This document shows, in pieces, positions 7,984 through 15,688 of a stretch of 64,000 bases of DNA; positions within the stretch are counted from its first letter, which is position 1, and every line of letters starts with the position of its first letter. Made by a program: the position numbers and the translations under genes. Source of the stretch: Methanoculleus chikugoensis (GTDB lineage Archaea > Halobacteriota > Methanomicrobia > Methanomicrobiales > Methanoculleaceae); contig NZ_FMID01000028.1 in the NCBI RefSeq assembly GCF_900095385.1, positions 1-64,000 of the forward strand, given 5' to 3'. The notes beneath the pieces are model-generated. The model had not been told where the DNA came from and made no database searches. It worked only from the letters and a program-made list of their open reading frames with translations.

Positions 7984-8505
7984 TTACACCCAGTGCTGCA
8001 GGGTTTCCCGGATATCCTGCTCGAGTGCGTTCGTCTGTTCGCTGGAGAGCCGCTCCGGCGGATGGGCGATGCCGACCACGGTCTCTCCGCGATAGGAGAC
8101 GCCGAGGAGTTCCACTCCTTCCTCTTCGTGCAACCTTCCCTGCGAGTAGAGGTGGCTGTATCGCGCGGCCTCGCCCTCGCTGCCGGGCCTCGTCGATCCG
8201 ATCAAAAGACCGTCTGCGGTTGCCAGCGTCAGGGATGCAAGGCTGTATTTCTCGCTGATCGCACCGAGCGTCTCCCCAAGGCTCCCCATCTTCGCGGGCT
8301 CGATCGGCGTTGCGGGAGGCGCGGAGATGAGTTCGGCATAATCCGGATCCGGGGATTCCTCCGGTGTTATGGGAGCCTCTGGAGAACTCTGCCGGTTGAG
8401 TGCCCGGGAGATCTCTGCAAGGTAGTACGTAATGCCGGTGAAACCGGCTACCGTTATTATCGTGAGGAGGATGAGGATAAACTGGGTAATGCCTGTTGAA
8501 TCCAT
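7984..8505 (-). CDS. Membrane-anchored Roadblock-like protein
   Basis: A 173-aa protein with one N-terminal transmembrane helix (about residues 8-28, ITQFILILLTIITVAGFTGI), a Pro/Glu-rich linker to about residue 70, and a C-terminal domain whose pattern (LGETLGAISEKYSLASLTLATADGLLIG; ETVVGIAHPPERLSSEQ) fits Roadblock/LC7 or a related PAS-like fold. It lies between the gene at 8527 and minD with gaps of 20-32 bases. It may recruit the soluble Roadblock proteins or MinD to the membrane. Confidence 0.6.
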   Translation of the reverse strand: MDSTGITQFILILLTIITVAGFTGITYYLAEISRALNRQSSPEAPITPEESPDPDYAELISAPPATPIEPAKMGSLGETLGAISEKYSLASLTLATADGLLIGSTRPGSEGEAARYSHLYSQGRLHEEEGVELLGVSYRGETVVGIAHPPERLSSEQTNALEQDIRETLQHWV

Positions 8506-8526
8506 TCTGTTACCAGCTCCTGAAGG

Positions 8527-9156
8527 TTAGGTCTCTTTGTCCTTGATGAGGTGGTCGAGATGGATCTTCTTGAGCATGTCTCTGCAGTTCAGTTTGAAAC
8601 TGCCGACCAACTGCTCGACGTCCATCTCTTCCATGTTCTGGACGAGCTCATTGATCTCGTCACCCCCCGATTGAGGCGCTTCGGCCTTTTCCTGCGCGGG
8701 TTTCACTCCCGGCATGGGGATATGATGCACCTCTGCGGCCGGCTCTGGGCGACGCCTGGATGAAGAGGCCGCATCGGCACTCTTCGGTGTGGCGGGCGCC
8801 GCTCTTCCCGGAGCGCCTTTCCCTGCCGACGGCCGACCGGATCTTCCGGGCGTCTCTATCGCAAACAGGGGATTGAACTCCAGGGCGAGCCGCACCTGTT
8901 CAGGCGTCAGAAGGTTCAGTTCTGCCGCCACCTCGTCTTCTTCACCATCCAGCACCGTCTCCAGTGCGTGCTGCCCTTTCATGCCCCCATATTCAGCAAG
9001 CACAACCTCACCGTCGTTCAGCACAAGGGTAGCGCTCTCGCTACGCAGAACAATCGTGCAGATCCCGGTGAACCTTTCTGCGTTGATCTCATTTGTCAGG
9101 GCACGGGTTGTCGTGGATTTGATTAGACGATGGAACCGGCCGCGTGGCAGTTGCAT
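8527..9156 (-). CDS. Conserved methanogen protein (DUF2226-like N-terminus), first gene of the MinD operon
   Basis: A 209-aa protein. Residues 1-90 form a folded domain (FTGICTIVLRSESATLVLNDGEVVLAEYGGMKG) related in pattern to the N-terminal part of the protein at 2720-3391. A disordered Pro/Ala/Lys linker spans about 100-160, and a C-terminal acidic/leucine helix pair (INELVQNMEEMDVEQLVGSFKLNCRDMLKKIHLDHLI) may be a docking segment. No enzyme motif is visible. Proteins of this layout were noted in archaea as partners of Roadblock-type genes; the function is unknown. A TATA box 25-35 bases upstream implies a near-leaderless transcript. Confidence 0.6.
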   Translation of the reverse strand: MQLPRGRFHRLIKSTTTRALTNEINAERFTGICTIVLRSESATLVLNDGEVVLAEYGGMKGQHALETVLDGEEDEVAAELNLLTPEQVRLALEFNPLFAIETPGRSGRPSAGKGAPGRAAPATPKSADAASSSRRRPEPAAEVHHIPMPGVKPAQEKAEAPQSGGDEINELVQNMEEMDVEQLVGSFKLNCRDMLKKIHLDHLIKDKET

Positions 9157-9177
9157 TCAGAGTGTTTTAGCCTAGTG

Positions 9178-9204
9178 GTATATGATAAATCTTGTTATTT
9201 ATTC
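9178..9204 (-). promoter_or_regulatory. TATA-box promoter of the MinD/Roadblock operon
   Basis: The minus strand reads aataaataacaagatttatc then ataccac, an AT-rich island with a TTTATCATA-like box 25-35 bases before the ATG at 9156. Confidence 0.55.
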
Positions 9205-9257
9205 CCCTCGTAAGAGGCGCCGATATGTAATATTCCAGGTAGTATGGCGATGTCTAT

Positions 9258-9734
9258 CTAGGATCTGCTCTCCTGATCACCTGTCCACTCCCTGAGGATG
9301 GTGAGGATCGTCTGCTCGGCAGCCCGGATCCCCTCTTCAACCTCCTGGTCGATATCCTTGCTGAACGCCTGGATCTCGCCTACTTCAATCCCGACGGTCA
9401 CGATATCCCGGGCATATCCGAGTTCCCGGGCGATCGTCACCACCTCGCCGATCCCGATGTCGTGGAGCGCGTATGCCGGAAGGTCCCACGACGGCGGGGC
9501 ATCGAACACGATGACCTCCCCGATGCGGTCGCCGACACCCACCATCGCATCGACGATCACCACTTTCTCGTACCCTTCCATCAGAGGTATCAGGCCAAAC
9601 CCGCCGGTGCCGCCGTCGATGACGTCCACCCCAGGCAATCTCCCGTCAAATAGGTGCATCACCGAGATTCCCGCCCCGTCGTTCCCCATGAAGGGGTTTC
9701 CGCACCCGATGATGCATACCCGGTTCTTCTGCAT
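9258..9734 (-). CDS. Hydrogenase maturation endopeptidase (HyaD/HycI family)
   Basis: A 158-aa protease with the family signature GCGNPFMGNDGAG at residues 10-22, DGGTGG near residue 40 and VVIVDAMVGVG with the second acidic nickel ligand. These enzymes sense Ni in the large subunit and cut after the His of the C-terminal CxxCxxH motif; the hydrogenase at 3755-5122 retains such a tail. The ATG at 9734 (MQKNRVCIIGCGNP) was chosen because the motif normally begins within about 10 residues of the N-terminus; longer in-frame starts would run into the divergent gene's start. It is divergent from the gene at 9832. Confidence 0.85.
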   Translation of the reverse strand: MQKNRVCIIGCGNPFMGNDGAGISVMHLFDGRLPGVDVIDGGTGGFGLIPLMEGYEKVVIVDAMVGVGDRIGEVIVFDAPPSWDLPAYALHDIGIGEVVTIARELGYARDIVTVGIEVGEIQAFSKDIDQEVEEGIRAAEQTILTILREWTGDQESRS

Positions 9735-9831
9735 GCTCTCGTCCCTACCGGTTATATCCGTCAAGGTACAAAATGGTACTGAATATTCCCCGACCGTGAA
9801 CGGGCCGCTCCGGGAGCGGGATGTGAGGCAC

Positions 9832-10626
9832 ATGATCTACATCGTACCAAAACCGACCGATACGCCGGACGACAACTCGACCGGCGCTGTTATGCGGGAA
9901 CTGGAGAAAGCCGACGCCCGATACGGGGTTCTCGATCTCGGTGAAGTCGACCCCCTCGATTCCGGGCTTGAGAACGAACTGATCTGGGTCTGCGGTATCC
10001 GGCAGGACGGACACCAGTTCGAGACGTTGAACGTCCTCTCGCTCAATAACCGGGTGATCAACACACCTGCAAGCATTGTTGCCTGCGCATCCAAGGTGAT
10101 GACGACGGCACTCCTCCTCGCGAACAATGTGAGGACGCCGGATACGGCCTACACCCGGTCGGAGGAGCGGGCGCGGGAGTTCCTTTTGCGGCACAAAAAG
10201 ATCGTCTACAAACCGCTCTACGGGTATGACGGAAACGGTATCCGGCTCGTGACGGAGCCCGGGGAACTCGGGCCGGGGCCCTGGTACCTGCAGGAATACG
10301 TGAAGAACGACCGGGACTTCCGCGTCTTCGTCCTCGGGGGCGAGGCCGTCGGCGCGATAGCCCGCATCTCCGATACCCTGACGCACAACATCCATCAGGG
10401 CGGGATCGGGATGCCGGTCGCGATCGACGAGGAGATGCGCGCCGTCGCCGAGGCGGCGGCGGCGGCGATCGGGACCGACTACTGCGGGGTCGATCTCCTC
10501 CTCGATCGCGAGGGTTATACCGTCCTCGAGGTGAACGGAACGCCGAACTGGCACTGTATGGCGGCACCCATCCCGAACCTGCTCGCTCGATACCTCATCG
10601 AGCGCGAGCGCGAGATGCGTGCCTGA
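9832..10626 (+). CDS. RimK/MptN-type ATP-grasp ligase
   Basis: A 264-aa ATP-grasp ligase. An N-terminal pre-ATP domain is followed by a swivelling ATP-binding region (KIVYKPLYGYDGNGI near residue 123; WYLQEYVKNDRDFRVFVLGGEAVGAIAR) and the metal-binding end GVDLLLDREGYTVLEVNGTPNW. MptN and CofF are methanogen RimK relatives that add glutamate to tetrahydromethanopterin and F420, respectively. The MptN role (tetrahydrosarcinapterin-type cofactor) is the best guess but CofF or another ligase is possible. A GTGAGG site precedes this ATG. Confidence 0.65.
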   Translation: MIYIVPKPTDTPDDNSTGAVMRELEKADARYGVLDLGEVDPLDSGLENELIWVCGIRQDGHQFETLNVLSLNNRVINTPASIVACASKVMTTALLLANNVRTPDTAYTRSEERAREFLLRHKKIVYKPLYGYDGNGIRLVTEPGELGPGPWYLQEYVKNDRDFRVFVLGGEAVGAIARISDTLTHNIHQGGIGMPVAIDEEMRAVAEAAAAAIGTDYCGVDLLLDREGYTVLEVNGTPNWHCMAAPIPNLLARYLIEREREMRA

Positions 10627-10684
10627 AGGAGAGGGAGCCTTTGGTCCCGGCACCGTATCGGGGGTACGGTGCGCGGATACGGGA

Positions 10685-10969
10685 TCACTGGAGATACTCT
10701 ATCTCTTTCAAGGTCTTCTCGGCGAGTTCCTTCATCCGGGCGGAGATCCGGCCCGACGACGAGAACTCCACGTCCTTCATGGCGTTCGCAATCTCTGTCC
10801 CCAGGACGAATATTGCGTATTTATGTTCCATTTTGCTCTTATGCACCTGAGAAGGCTCTATCTTCAATGCGTAATATTGCGAAAATTTCAGGTCCGGGTT
10901 CTGCAACTCAAAAAAGTCTTTAATCTCGGTAAGAATCCCATGTAAGGCTATCAACTCTTCCTTGTGCAT
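10685..10969 (-). CDS. UPF0058 family protein
   Basis: A 94-aa protein beginning MHKEELIALHGILTEIKDFFE, the hallmark of the archaeal UPF0058 family (MTH224 type), with a Lys/Glu-rich helical rest and the segment EIANAMKDVEFSSSGRISARM. The internal ATG at 10969 with a GGAGAG site just upstream is preferred to a longer start that adds an AT-rich, hydrophobic extension. The function of the family is not known. It is convergent with the ligase gene upstream. Confidence 0.8.
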   Translation of the reverse strand: MHKEELIALHGILTEIKDFFELQNPDLKFSQYYALKIEPSQVHKSKMEHKYAIFVLGTEIANAMKDVEFSSSGRISARMKELAEKTLKEIEYLQ

Positions 10970-11032
10970 ATTCTCTCCCAGATATAAAAATGGTGAATAT
11001 AAATATATATAAATTTGCACCGGGGATAACCG

Positions 11033-12247
11033 TCACCCTATCTTAATGAGTCTGATGGAGAGCGGGCGCTTTATTATACCTTTAAAGTCCCGGGCAGCCA
11101 CGAACTCGAAGTCTCTCCCCCCAAACTGATCGAGGAGTTTCTGGTCGATGATACGATCGACGACAACCCCCTCGATGTCGCCGTTCAGGTTCTGGAGTGC
11201 GCCCTCGACGTCGGTTGCGTTGGATTCCAGGAGGACGGTGTAGTCCGGTGAGAGGAACCGCGCAATCTTCTTGTCCCGGACGTCGGCCATATGCTCCCCG
11301 AGCGTCGAGGGGGGCTTCTGACCCCATTCCCGGAGCGACGGCTGCTCGTCCTCTTCCACATCGGCCGGAGCCCGAATCCCGGTGCGGGCCGCCTGCCCGG
11401 GCCGCTCGATCTTCTCCTCGGCGGGGGGCTGGTCGATGACCCCCACCGCAGGCACTTTGTTCCGGAGTGCCTTGACGATCTCCTTGCGGCTCATCTCCTC
11501 GACGCTCTTCCCCCGGGGACTGTAGGCCACGAAGTCGATCTCGGCGACCTGGAGGAGTTCGCGAAGGATCAGTTCTCCGCCCCGGTCGCCGTCGAGCAGG
11601 GTCGTCGCGGTCTTCTCCTTACAGAGTTCGATGATGATGCGCGGGATGTTGGTTCCTTCGACCGCAACGGCGTTCTTGATCCCGTAGCGGAGCAGGTTGA
11701 TGACGTCTGCCCGCCCTTCGACGAGGATGATGGCGTCGGAGTCCATGGCGTTCGGCCCCGCGTGCACCCTCTCTTCGCCGAGGTACTCGAGTTTCTCGAT
11801 CCGGATCGTCTCCCTGACCTCGTCGAGGATATCGTCGCTGTTGATGGAGCCTTCGTCGAAGTCCTCAAGGAGGAGTTCTTTGGCGCGCTCGATGATCCTG
11901 CGCCGCTTGGTCACCCTGATGTCCTCGATGCGGTCGACCTTCACGTGCGCCGTGCACGGGCCGACCCGATCGATCGTCTCGAGTGACGAGGCGAGGAGCG
12001 CGGTCTCCGCCCGGTCAAGTGAAGACGAGATGAGTATCTCGCCTTTAGTCTCTCCTCGTTTCGTGGTGATCTGAACATCGATCCGGCCGACGCGGCCGGT
12101 TCTCTGTAAATCGCGCAGGTCGAGGTCTTCGCCGAGCAGCCCTTCGGTCTGGCCGAAGATGGCGCCCACTACGTCGGGTTTATCTACCACCCCCTCGATC
12201 TGCAGGATAAGATGAATAAGATACTTTGTGGTATCCGGTGAATACAT
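11033..12247 (-). CDS. dnaG: Archaeal DnaG-like protein
   Basis: A 404-aa protein with an N-terminal archaeal DnaG domain (MYSPDTTKYLIHL; RTGRVGRIDVQITTKRGETKGEI), a central Toprim domain at about 165-260 (AIILVEGRADVINLLRYG with the catalytic Glu and LLDGDRGGELI with the metal-binding Asp pair), a disordered middle at 275-330 and a C-terminal domain. Archaeal DnaG is an exosome-associated poly(A)-binding subunit and has also been shown to prime DNA. A strong AAGGAGG site precedes the ATG by about 10 bases. Confidence 0.95.
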   Translation of the reverse strand: MYSPDTTKYLIHLILQIEGVVDKPDVVGAIFGQTEGLLGEDLDLRDLQRTGRVGRIDVQITTKRGETKGEILISSSLDRAETALLASSLETIDRVGPCTAHVKVDRIEDIRVTKRRRIIERAKELLLEDFDEGSINSDDILDEVRETIRIEKLEYLGEERVHAGPNAMDSDAIILVEGRADVINLLRYGIKNAVAVEGTNIPRIIIELCKEKTATTLLDGDRGGELILRELLQVAEIDFVAYSPRGKSVEEMSRKEIVKALRNKVPAVGVIDQPPAEEKIERPGQAARTGIRAPADVEEDEQPSLREWGQKPPSTLGEHMADVRDKKIARFLSPDYTVLLESNATDVEGALQNLNGDIEGVVVDRIIDQKLLDQFGGRDFEFVAARDFKGIIKRPLSIRLIKIG

Positions 12248-12323
12248 GGAGTCTGGCCTCCTTCAGTATGGGTAAGTCTGATGCCGTATCCGCACGGATT
12301 CTGGCCTGCGCGGACGTACGGTT

Positions 12324-12341
12324 AATCATATATCTAGAGTG
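12324..12341 (-). promoter_or_regulatory. TATA-box promoter of dnaG
   Basis: The minus strand reads actctagatatatgattaac, an AT-rich TATA element roughly 80-90 bases before the dnaG start, leaving a leader with the AAGGAGG site. The rest of the 256-base spacer to 12503 shows no gene. Confidence 0.45.
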
Positions 12342-12503
12342 CAATTACTTAAATAAGATGGCGGGTTCGGCGCAAGATTTTTGTAAAGATGAACCTAAAC
12401 CCATGGCCCCAAAAGAGAGCATTCGGGCATACCCTGCTCTATCGCCTGTTCACGACAAAGACCGCCCTGCCATGGGTATCCCGCTTTTCCCGTCCGCATC
12501 TGC

Positions 12504-12821
12504 TCAGGTCCCGGAGGCGTTCAGGCGCGTAAGCGCATGAGAGCGCGATATCCCGGCGATTGCCACGGTCTTTGAGGAAGATGTGTGTCCGGTGATGATC
12601 TCCACGTCGGCGCGGGGCACGCCGAACGTCGCCGCGAGGAGGTCGGTGATCGCGCGGTTCGCTTTTCCGCCGACCGCAGGGGCCGCTATCTGGCACTTGA
12701 TGCTCCGCCGCCACTCGTTGTAGCCGGCAGGAAACGTGGAGCGTTTTGCACCCGCCGTGACGTCGAGCGTGACAGTCACCCCGTGCGGGGTCTCGGCGAC
12801 GGCGTCGGCGTAGAGTTCCAT
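12504..12821 (-). CDS. UPF0235/DUF167 (YggU) family protein
   Basis: A 105-aa protein with the conserved DUF167 elements VTAGAKRSTFPAGYNEWRRSIKCQI, the central APAVGGKANRAITDLLAATFGV, and EIITGHTSSSKTVAI. Small alpha/beta proteins of this family occur in all domains and have no established function. It is a solitary gene between dnaG and pyrC. Confidence 0.8.
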   Translation of the reverse strand: MELYADAVAETPHGVTVTLDVTAGAKRSTFPAGYNEWRRSIKCQIAAPAVGGKANRAITDLLAATFGVPRADVEIITGHTSSSKTVAIAGISRSHALTRLNASGT

Positions 12822-13016
12822 GAGAAAAGTCCTCGTGAAGGATGTCGCCCGACACTAACGATCGGTGTTCACAGGTGGCTTCTGCCGTTCCTCACCCGAT
12901 CGAACCCATATGCCGGGCGTGCCTGTCGCGCACCTGGGTTGTCCCGCGGATCATGTCCGGGCGTCTCGCCAGATGATCACCCGGGGACCTATAAGGTGCG
13001 CTTTATCGGCCTTGTA

Positions 13017-14279
13017 TTATTTATTTTTCGAGGGTAAATATCCTTGCCCGGGGTACCACGCTGCACGGGTTTCCAGGAGATCGCCGTGGACGTAGGCCCG
13101 CGTTCCCCCGACGATCACTACTTCCGGGAAGATCGCGTCGAGCCCCTCGAACGGCGACCAGCCGCACTTTGCGTGGAGGTGCGAGGCGTCGATCCGGGTG
13201 ATCTCGTCCGGGTAGAGGGCGTAGTCCGCCCGGTCGCCCGGCTCGAATCCCGCGCGCGGGATGCCGAGGATGGCTGCGGGTCTCCACGACGTCTTCTCGA
13301 TCACCGAGGCGAGGGTGATCCGTCCTCTCCGCACCGCCGCCATCAGGAGCGGCACCATCGTCTCGACCCCCGGGATGCCGGAGGGCGCGGTCTCGAAGGG
13401 CATCCTCTTCTCGTGGAGCGTGTGCGGGGCGTGATCGGAGGCGACGACGTCTATCCTCTCCCAGCACGACCAGAGTTCGCGCCGGGTCTCCTCGTCCCGG
13501 AGGGGAGGGTTCACCCGGGCTCCGGTCTCGTCCGGGTCGAAGGCCTCGCGCGAGAGGAAGAGGTGGTGCGGCGTCACCTCCACCGTGCCGCGCGCGGCCC
13601 TGACTGAGGCGGCGGTGCTGAGGTGGCAGAAGTGGAGCCGCAGCCCTGCCGGGGCGAGACCGGCAACCTTCTGCACGGCCCGTGCCTCCCCCTCACCGGA
13701 CCGGGCGCGGTCGTGGTCGGCGAGCGTCGCCGGCTCCCCGCCGGAGACCTCCTCGGCATGGACGGTCGCGACCCCCCCGAGGGCGTGGATGCGGTCAAAC
13801 AGCCCTTTAAGCGTCTCCGCATCGAGCCCCTCGCCGTAGCTCGACGGAGCGGCGAAAGTCTCCCCGAACGCCATCGCGCCGGCATCCCACATCCCCTCAA
13901 GATCCGCCCCCGGCACGACGCCCGCGTTCACCGCGAACCCGCATACGGCCTCTCCCGCCGCCTCGCGGACACGAGCCCGGAGGAGTTCGGGCGTGGTCAG
14001 GGGAGGGACGGTGTTCGGCTGGTCGACGACGACCGTCACCCCGCCGGAGACCGCGCTCGTCGTCCCCGTCCGCCAGTCTTCCTTTTCGGCCTGCACCCCT
14101 CCCCGCATGTGGACGTGCATGTCGACCGCACCGGGAAGGCAGGTATACCCGGTGCAGTCGATCGTCTCGCCGGCACGCGCCGGTGCGCCGACGTGCCGGA
14201 CGATACCGTCGGCGACGACGATATCGGCGCGCCTCCCCGTCGGGAGCGTCACGTTTCGGAGCACCAGGTCGGCGGTCAT
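13017..14279 (-). CDS. pyrC: Dihydroorotase
   Basis: A 420-aa amidohydrolase that cyclises carbamoyl-aspartate to dihydroorotate in pyrimidine synthesis. Visible metal-site motifs are DMHVHMRG (HxH near residue 53), the later His in THAEEV and HFCHLSTA, and the C-terminal ASDHAPHT with the catalytic Asp. The ATG at 14279 overlaps the stop of the upstream DUF2156 gene by 4 bases; an in-frame longer frame would extend into that gene and is not used. Coupling to the upstream gene is through the overlap only; no functional link is known. Confidence 0.9.
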   Translation of the reverse strand: MTADLVLRNVTLPTGRRADIVVADGIVRHVGAPARAGETIDCTGYTCLPGAVDMHVHMRGGVQAEKEDWRTGTTSAVSGGVTVVVDQPNTVPPLTTPELLRARVREAAGEAVCGFAVNAGVVPGADLEGMWDAGAMAFGETFAAPSSYGEGLDAETLKGLFDRIHALGGVATVHAEEVSGGEPATLADHDRARSGEGEARAVQKVAGLAPAGLRLHFCHLSTAASVRAARGTVEVTPHHLFLSREAFDPDETGARVNPPLRDEETRRELWSCWERIDVVASDHAPHTLHEKRMPFETAPSGIPGVETMVPLLMAAVRRGRITLASVIEKTSWRPAAILGIPRAGFEPGDRADYALYPDEITRIDASHLHAKCGWSPFEGLDAIFPEVVIVGGTRAYVHGDLLETRAAWYPGQGYLPSKNK

Positions 14280-15190
14280 CGGCAGCACGCTTCCAGGTCG
14301 GCCCGGGTCACGTAGTAGACTCCGACCATGTACGCAGGGTGGTAGCGCGTCTTCGATTCCCGGAGCCCGGCGACACCCATATCGCATTCCCGATTGACGT
14401 AGGGGTAGCGGTCCTGGAGCGCTGCCGCCGTCTCGGTCGTGATCACCTTGTAGATGTTTCTGTAGGTCTCGGGAAGGGCTTTCTCGAAGTGAACGACCGC
14501 CATCGACTCATTGACCGGCCCGACGATTGATATCGCCCCGATGGTGCCGCCGATCCTGATGATACATCCCTCGAGCCCGGTGGCGAAGAAGTTGTTCACG
14601 GCAAAGAGGATGGCTTCTTTTTCGTAAGCGAGAAGGGGTTCGGAGTCGCAGTCCCGCCACTCGCACCAGACGACGAGGAACTCCCAGACCTCCTCGATGT
14701 TCTCCTCCGTGATCCCCTCGACGGTATACGCGTATTCCCGCCCGAACCGGTTGACCTGGCGGCGGATGGTGGCATAGTTCTTTCCGGCGAGTTTGGCCAG
14801 ATCTTCTGTCCGGTAGATGTAGTCGAAGAAGTCCCGATTCTCGTGGAGTGGGAGGCCCGGGTAGGCCTCCCGGAGCCATGCTTCGTTTGCCGGGTCGAGA
14901 ACCCGCAACGGTATATCGCTCCCCTCCCGGAGCGCGAGGTCGACGACGTCCTCGAGGAGATCCGGGTTTCTCGGGCCGATCGGCATCCGGAACGCCGTCA
15001 CGCCGTCGATGGTGCTCGAGAGGACGATCGAACCTTCGACCTCTGCGAAGCGGTAGTCCGCGTAGTGGTTCCAGCAGACCATGTTCGCGAACGTGTTGTC
15101 GCTGTGCACCTGGGGGTACTGCCGGTAGTGCCGCGAGAAGAGATCATGCTCGTCCAGGCTCACGGGTTTGAAGTCGGTAAATCTCAGCAT
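14276..15190 (-). CDS. DUF2156 family protein (acyl/aminoacyl-transferase-like)
   Basis: A 304-aa protein with a tandem GNAT-like fold of the DUF2156 family, related to the C-terminal domain of phosphatidylglycerol lysyltransferase (MprF). Landmarks are MLRFTDFKPVSLDEHDLF, MVCWNHYADYRF, KNYATIRRQVNRF and the C-terminal YPYVNRECDMGVAGLRESK. No membrane part is present. A substrate cannot be assigned. It is 3 bases downstream of the GNAT gene and overlaps pyrC. Confidence 0.8.
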   Translation of the reverse strand: MLRFTDFKPVSLDEHDLFSRHYRQYPQVHSDNTFANMVCWNHYADYRFAEVEGSIVLSSTIDGVTAFRMPIGPRNPDLLEDVVDLALREGSDIPLRVLDPANEAWLREAYPGLPLHENRDFFDYIYRTEDLAKLAGKNYATIRRQVNRFGREYAYTVEGITEENIEEVWEFLVVWCEWRDCDSEPLLAYEKEAILFAVNNFFATGLEGCIIRIGGTIGAISIVGPVNESMAVVHFEKALPETYRNIYKVITTETAAALQDRYPYVNRECDMGVAGLRESKTRYHPAYMVGVYYVTRADLEACCR

Positions 15191-15193
15191 CTC

Positions 15194-15625
15194 TCACCTG
15201 TCCTGTGGATTCCAGCGCATGGGTGTATGTTCTTCCATCTTCCGAAAACCGAGCGCGGTGTAGAACGGCTCCGTCCCGGGTTCGGCGACGAGGGCGATCC
15301 AGGCGACACCTTCAGCCGTACAGTAATCGAGCAGTGCAGATAAGATCATCGTTCCGATGCCCCGGCCGCGGTATCCGGGGAGGACAACCAGGTCCTGGAC
15401 GTAGCCGTCCGAGACCCCGTCCGATATCACCCTGCCCATGCCGACCGCTCTGCCGGTCGCCCGGTCGATGGCGACGGCGAAGGCGAAACTCCCTGCGATG
15501 AGGGCGGCGAGATTGGCAGGGTCCCATCTCTCGTCCCACCAGCCGCCCGCCCGGTAGAGGTCGGCGATCGTCTCCACGTCCCAGACGTACACCAGGCGCA
15601 CCTCGATCCCCGCCTCCTCCGTCAT
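15194..15625 (-). CDS. GNAT N-acetyltransferase
   Basis: A 143-aa GCN5-type acetyltransferase. The acetyl-CoA loop is VLPGYRGRGIGTMILSALLDYC (Q/RxxGxG/A type), preceded by the strand VQDLVV and followed by AWIALVAEPGTEPFYTALGFRKM. The ATG at 15625 has GGAGAGG nine bases upstream; an ATG six codons further up would place that site inside the gene. Substrate unknown. Confidence 0.8.
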   Translation of the reverse strand: MTEEAGIEVRLVYVWDVETIADLYRAGGWWDERWDPANLAALIAGSFAFAVAIDRATGRAVGMGRVISDGVSDGYVQDLVVLPGYRGRGIGTMILSALLDYCTAEGVAWIALVAEPGTEPFYTALGFRKMEEHTPMRWNPQDR

Positions 15626-15688
15626 CGTTTCATGCCTCTCCATATCGCGCGTATATGGGCCCGGGTTAAAAATGGGTATGGTTGCCGG

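Noticed and set aside
11033-12247. DnaG as bacterial-type primase
   Set aside because: The N-terminal zinc-ribbon of bacterial DnaG is missing and the domain order is that of archaeal DnaG.
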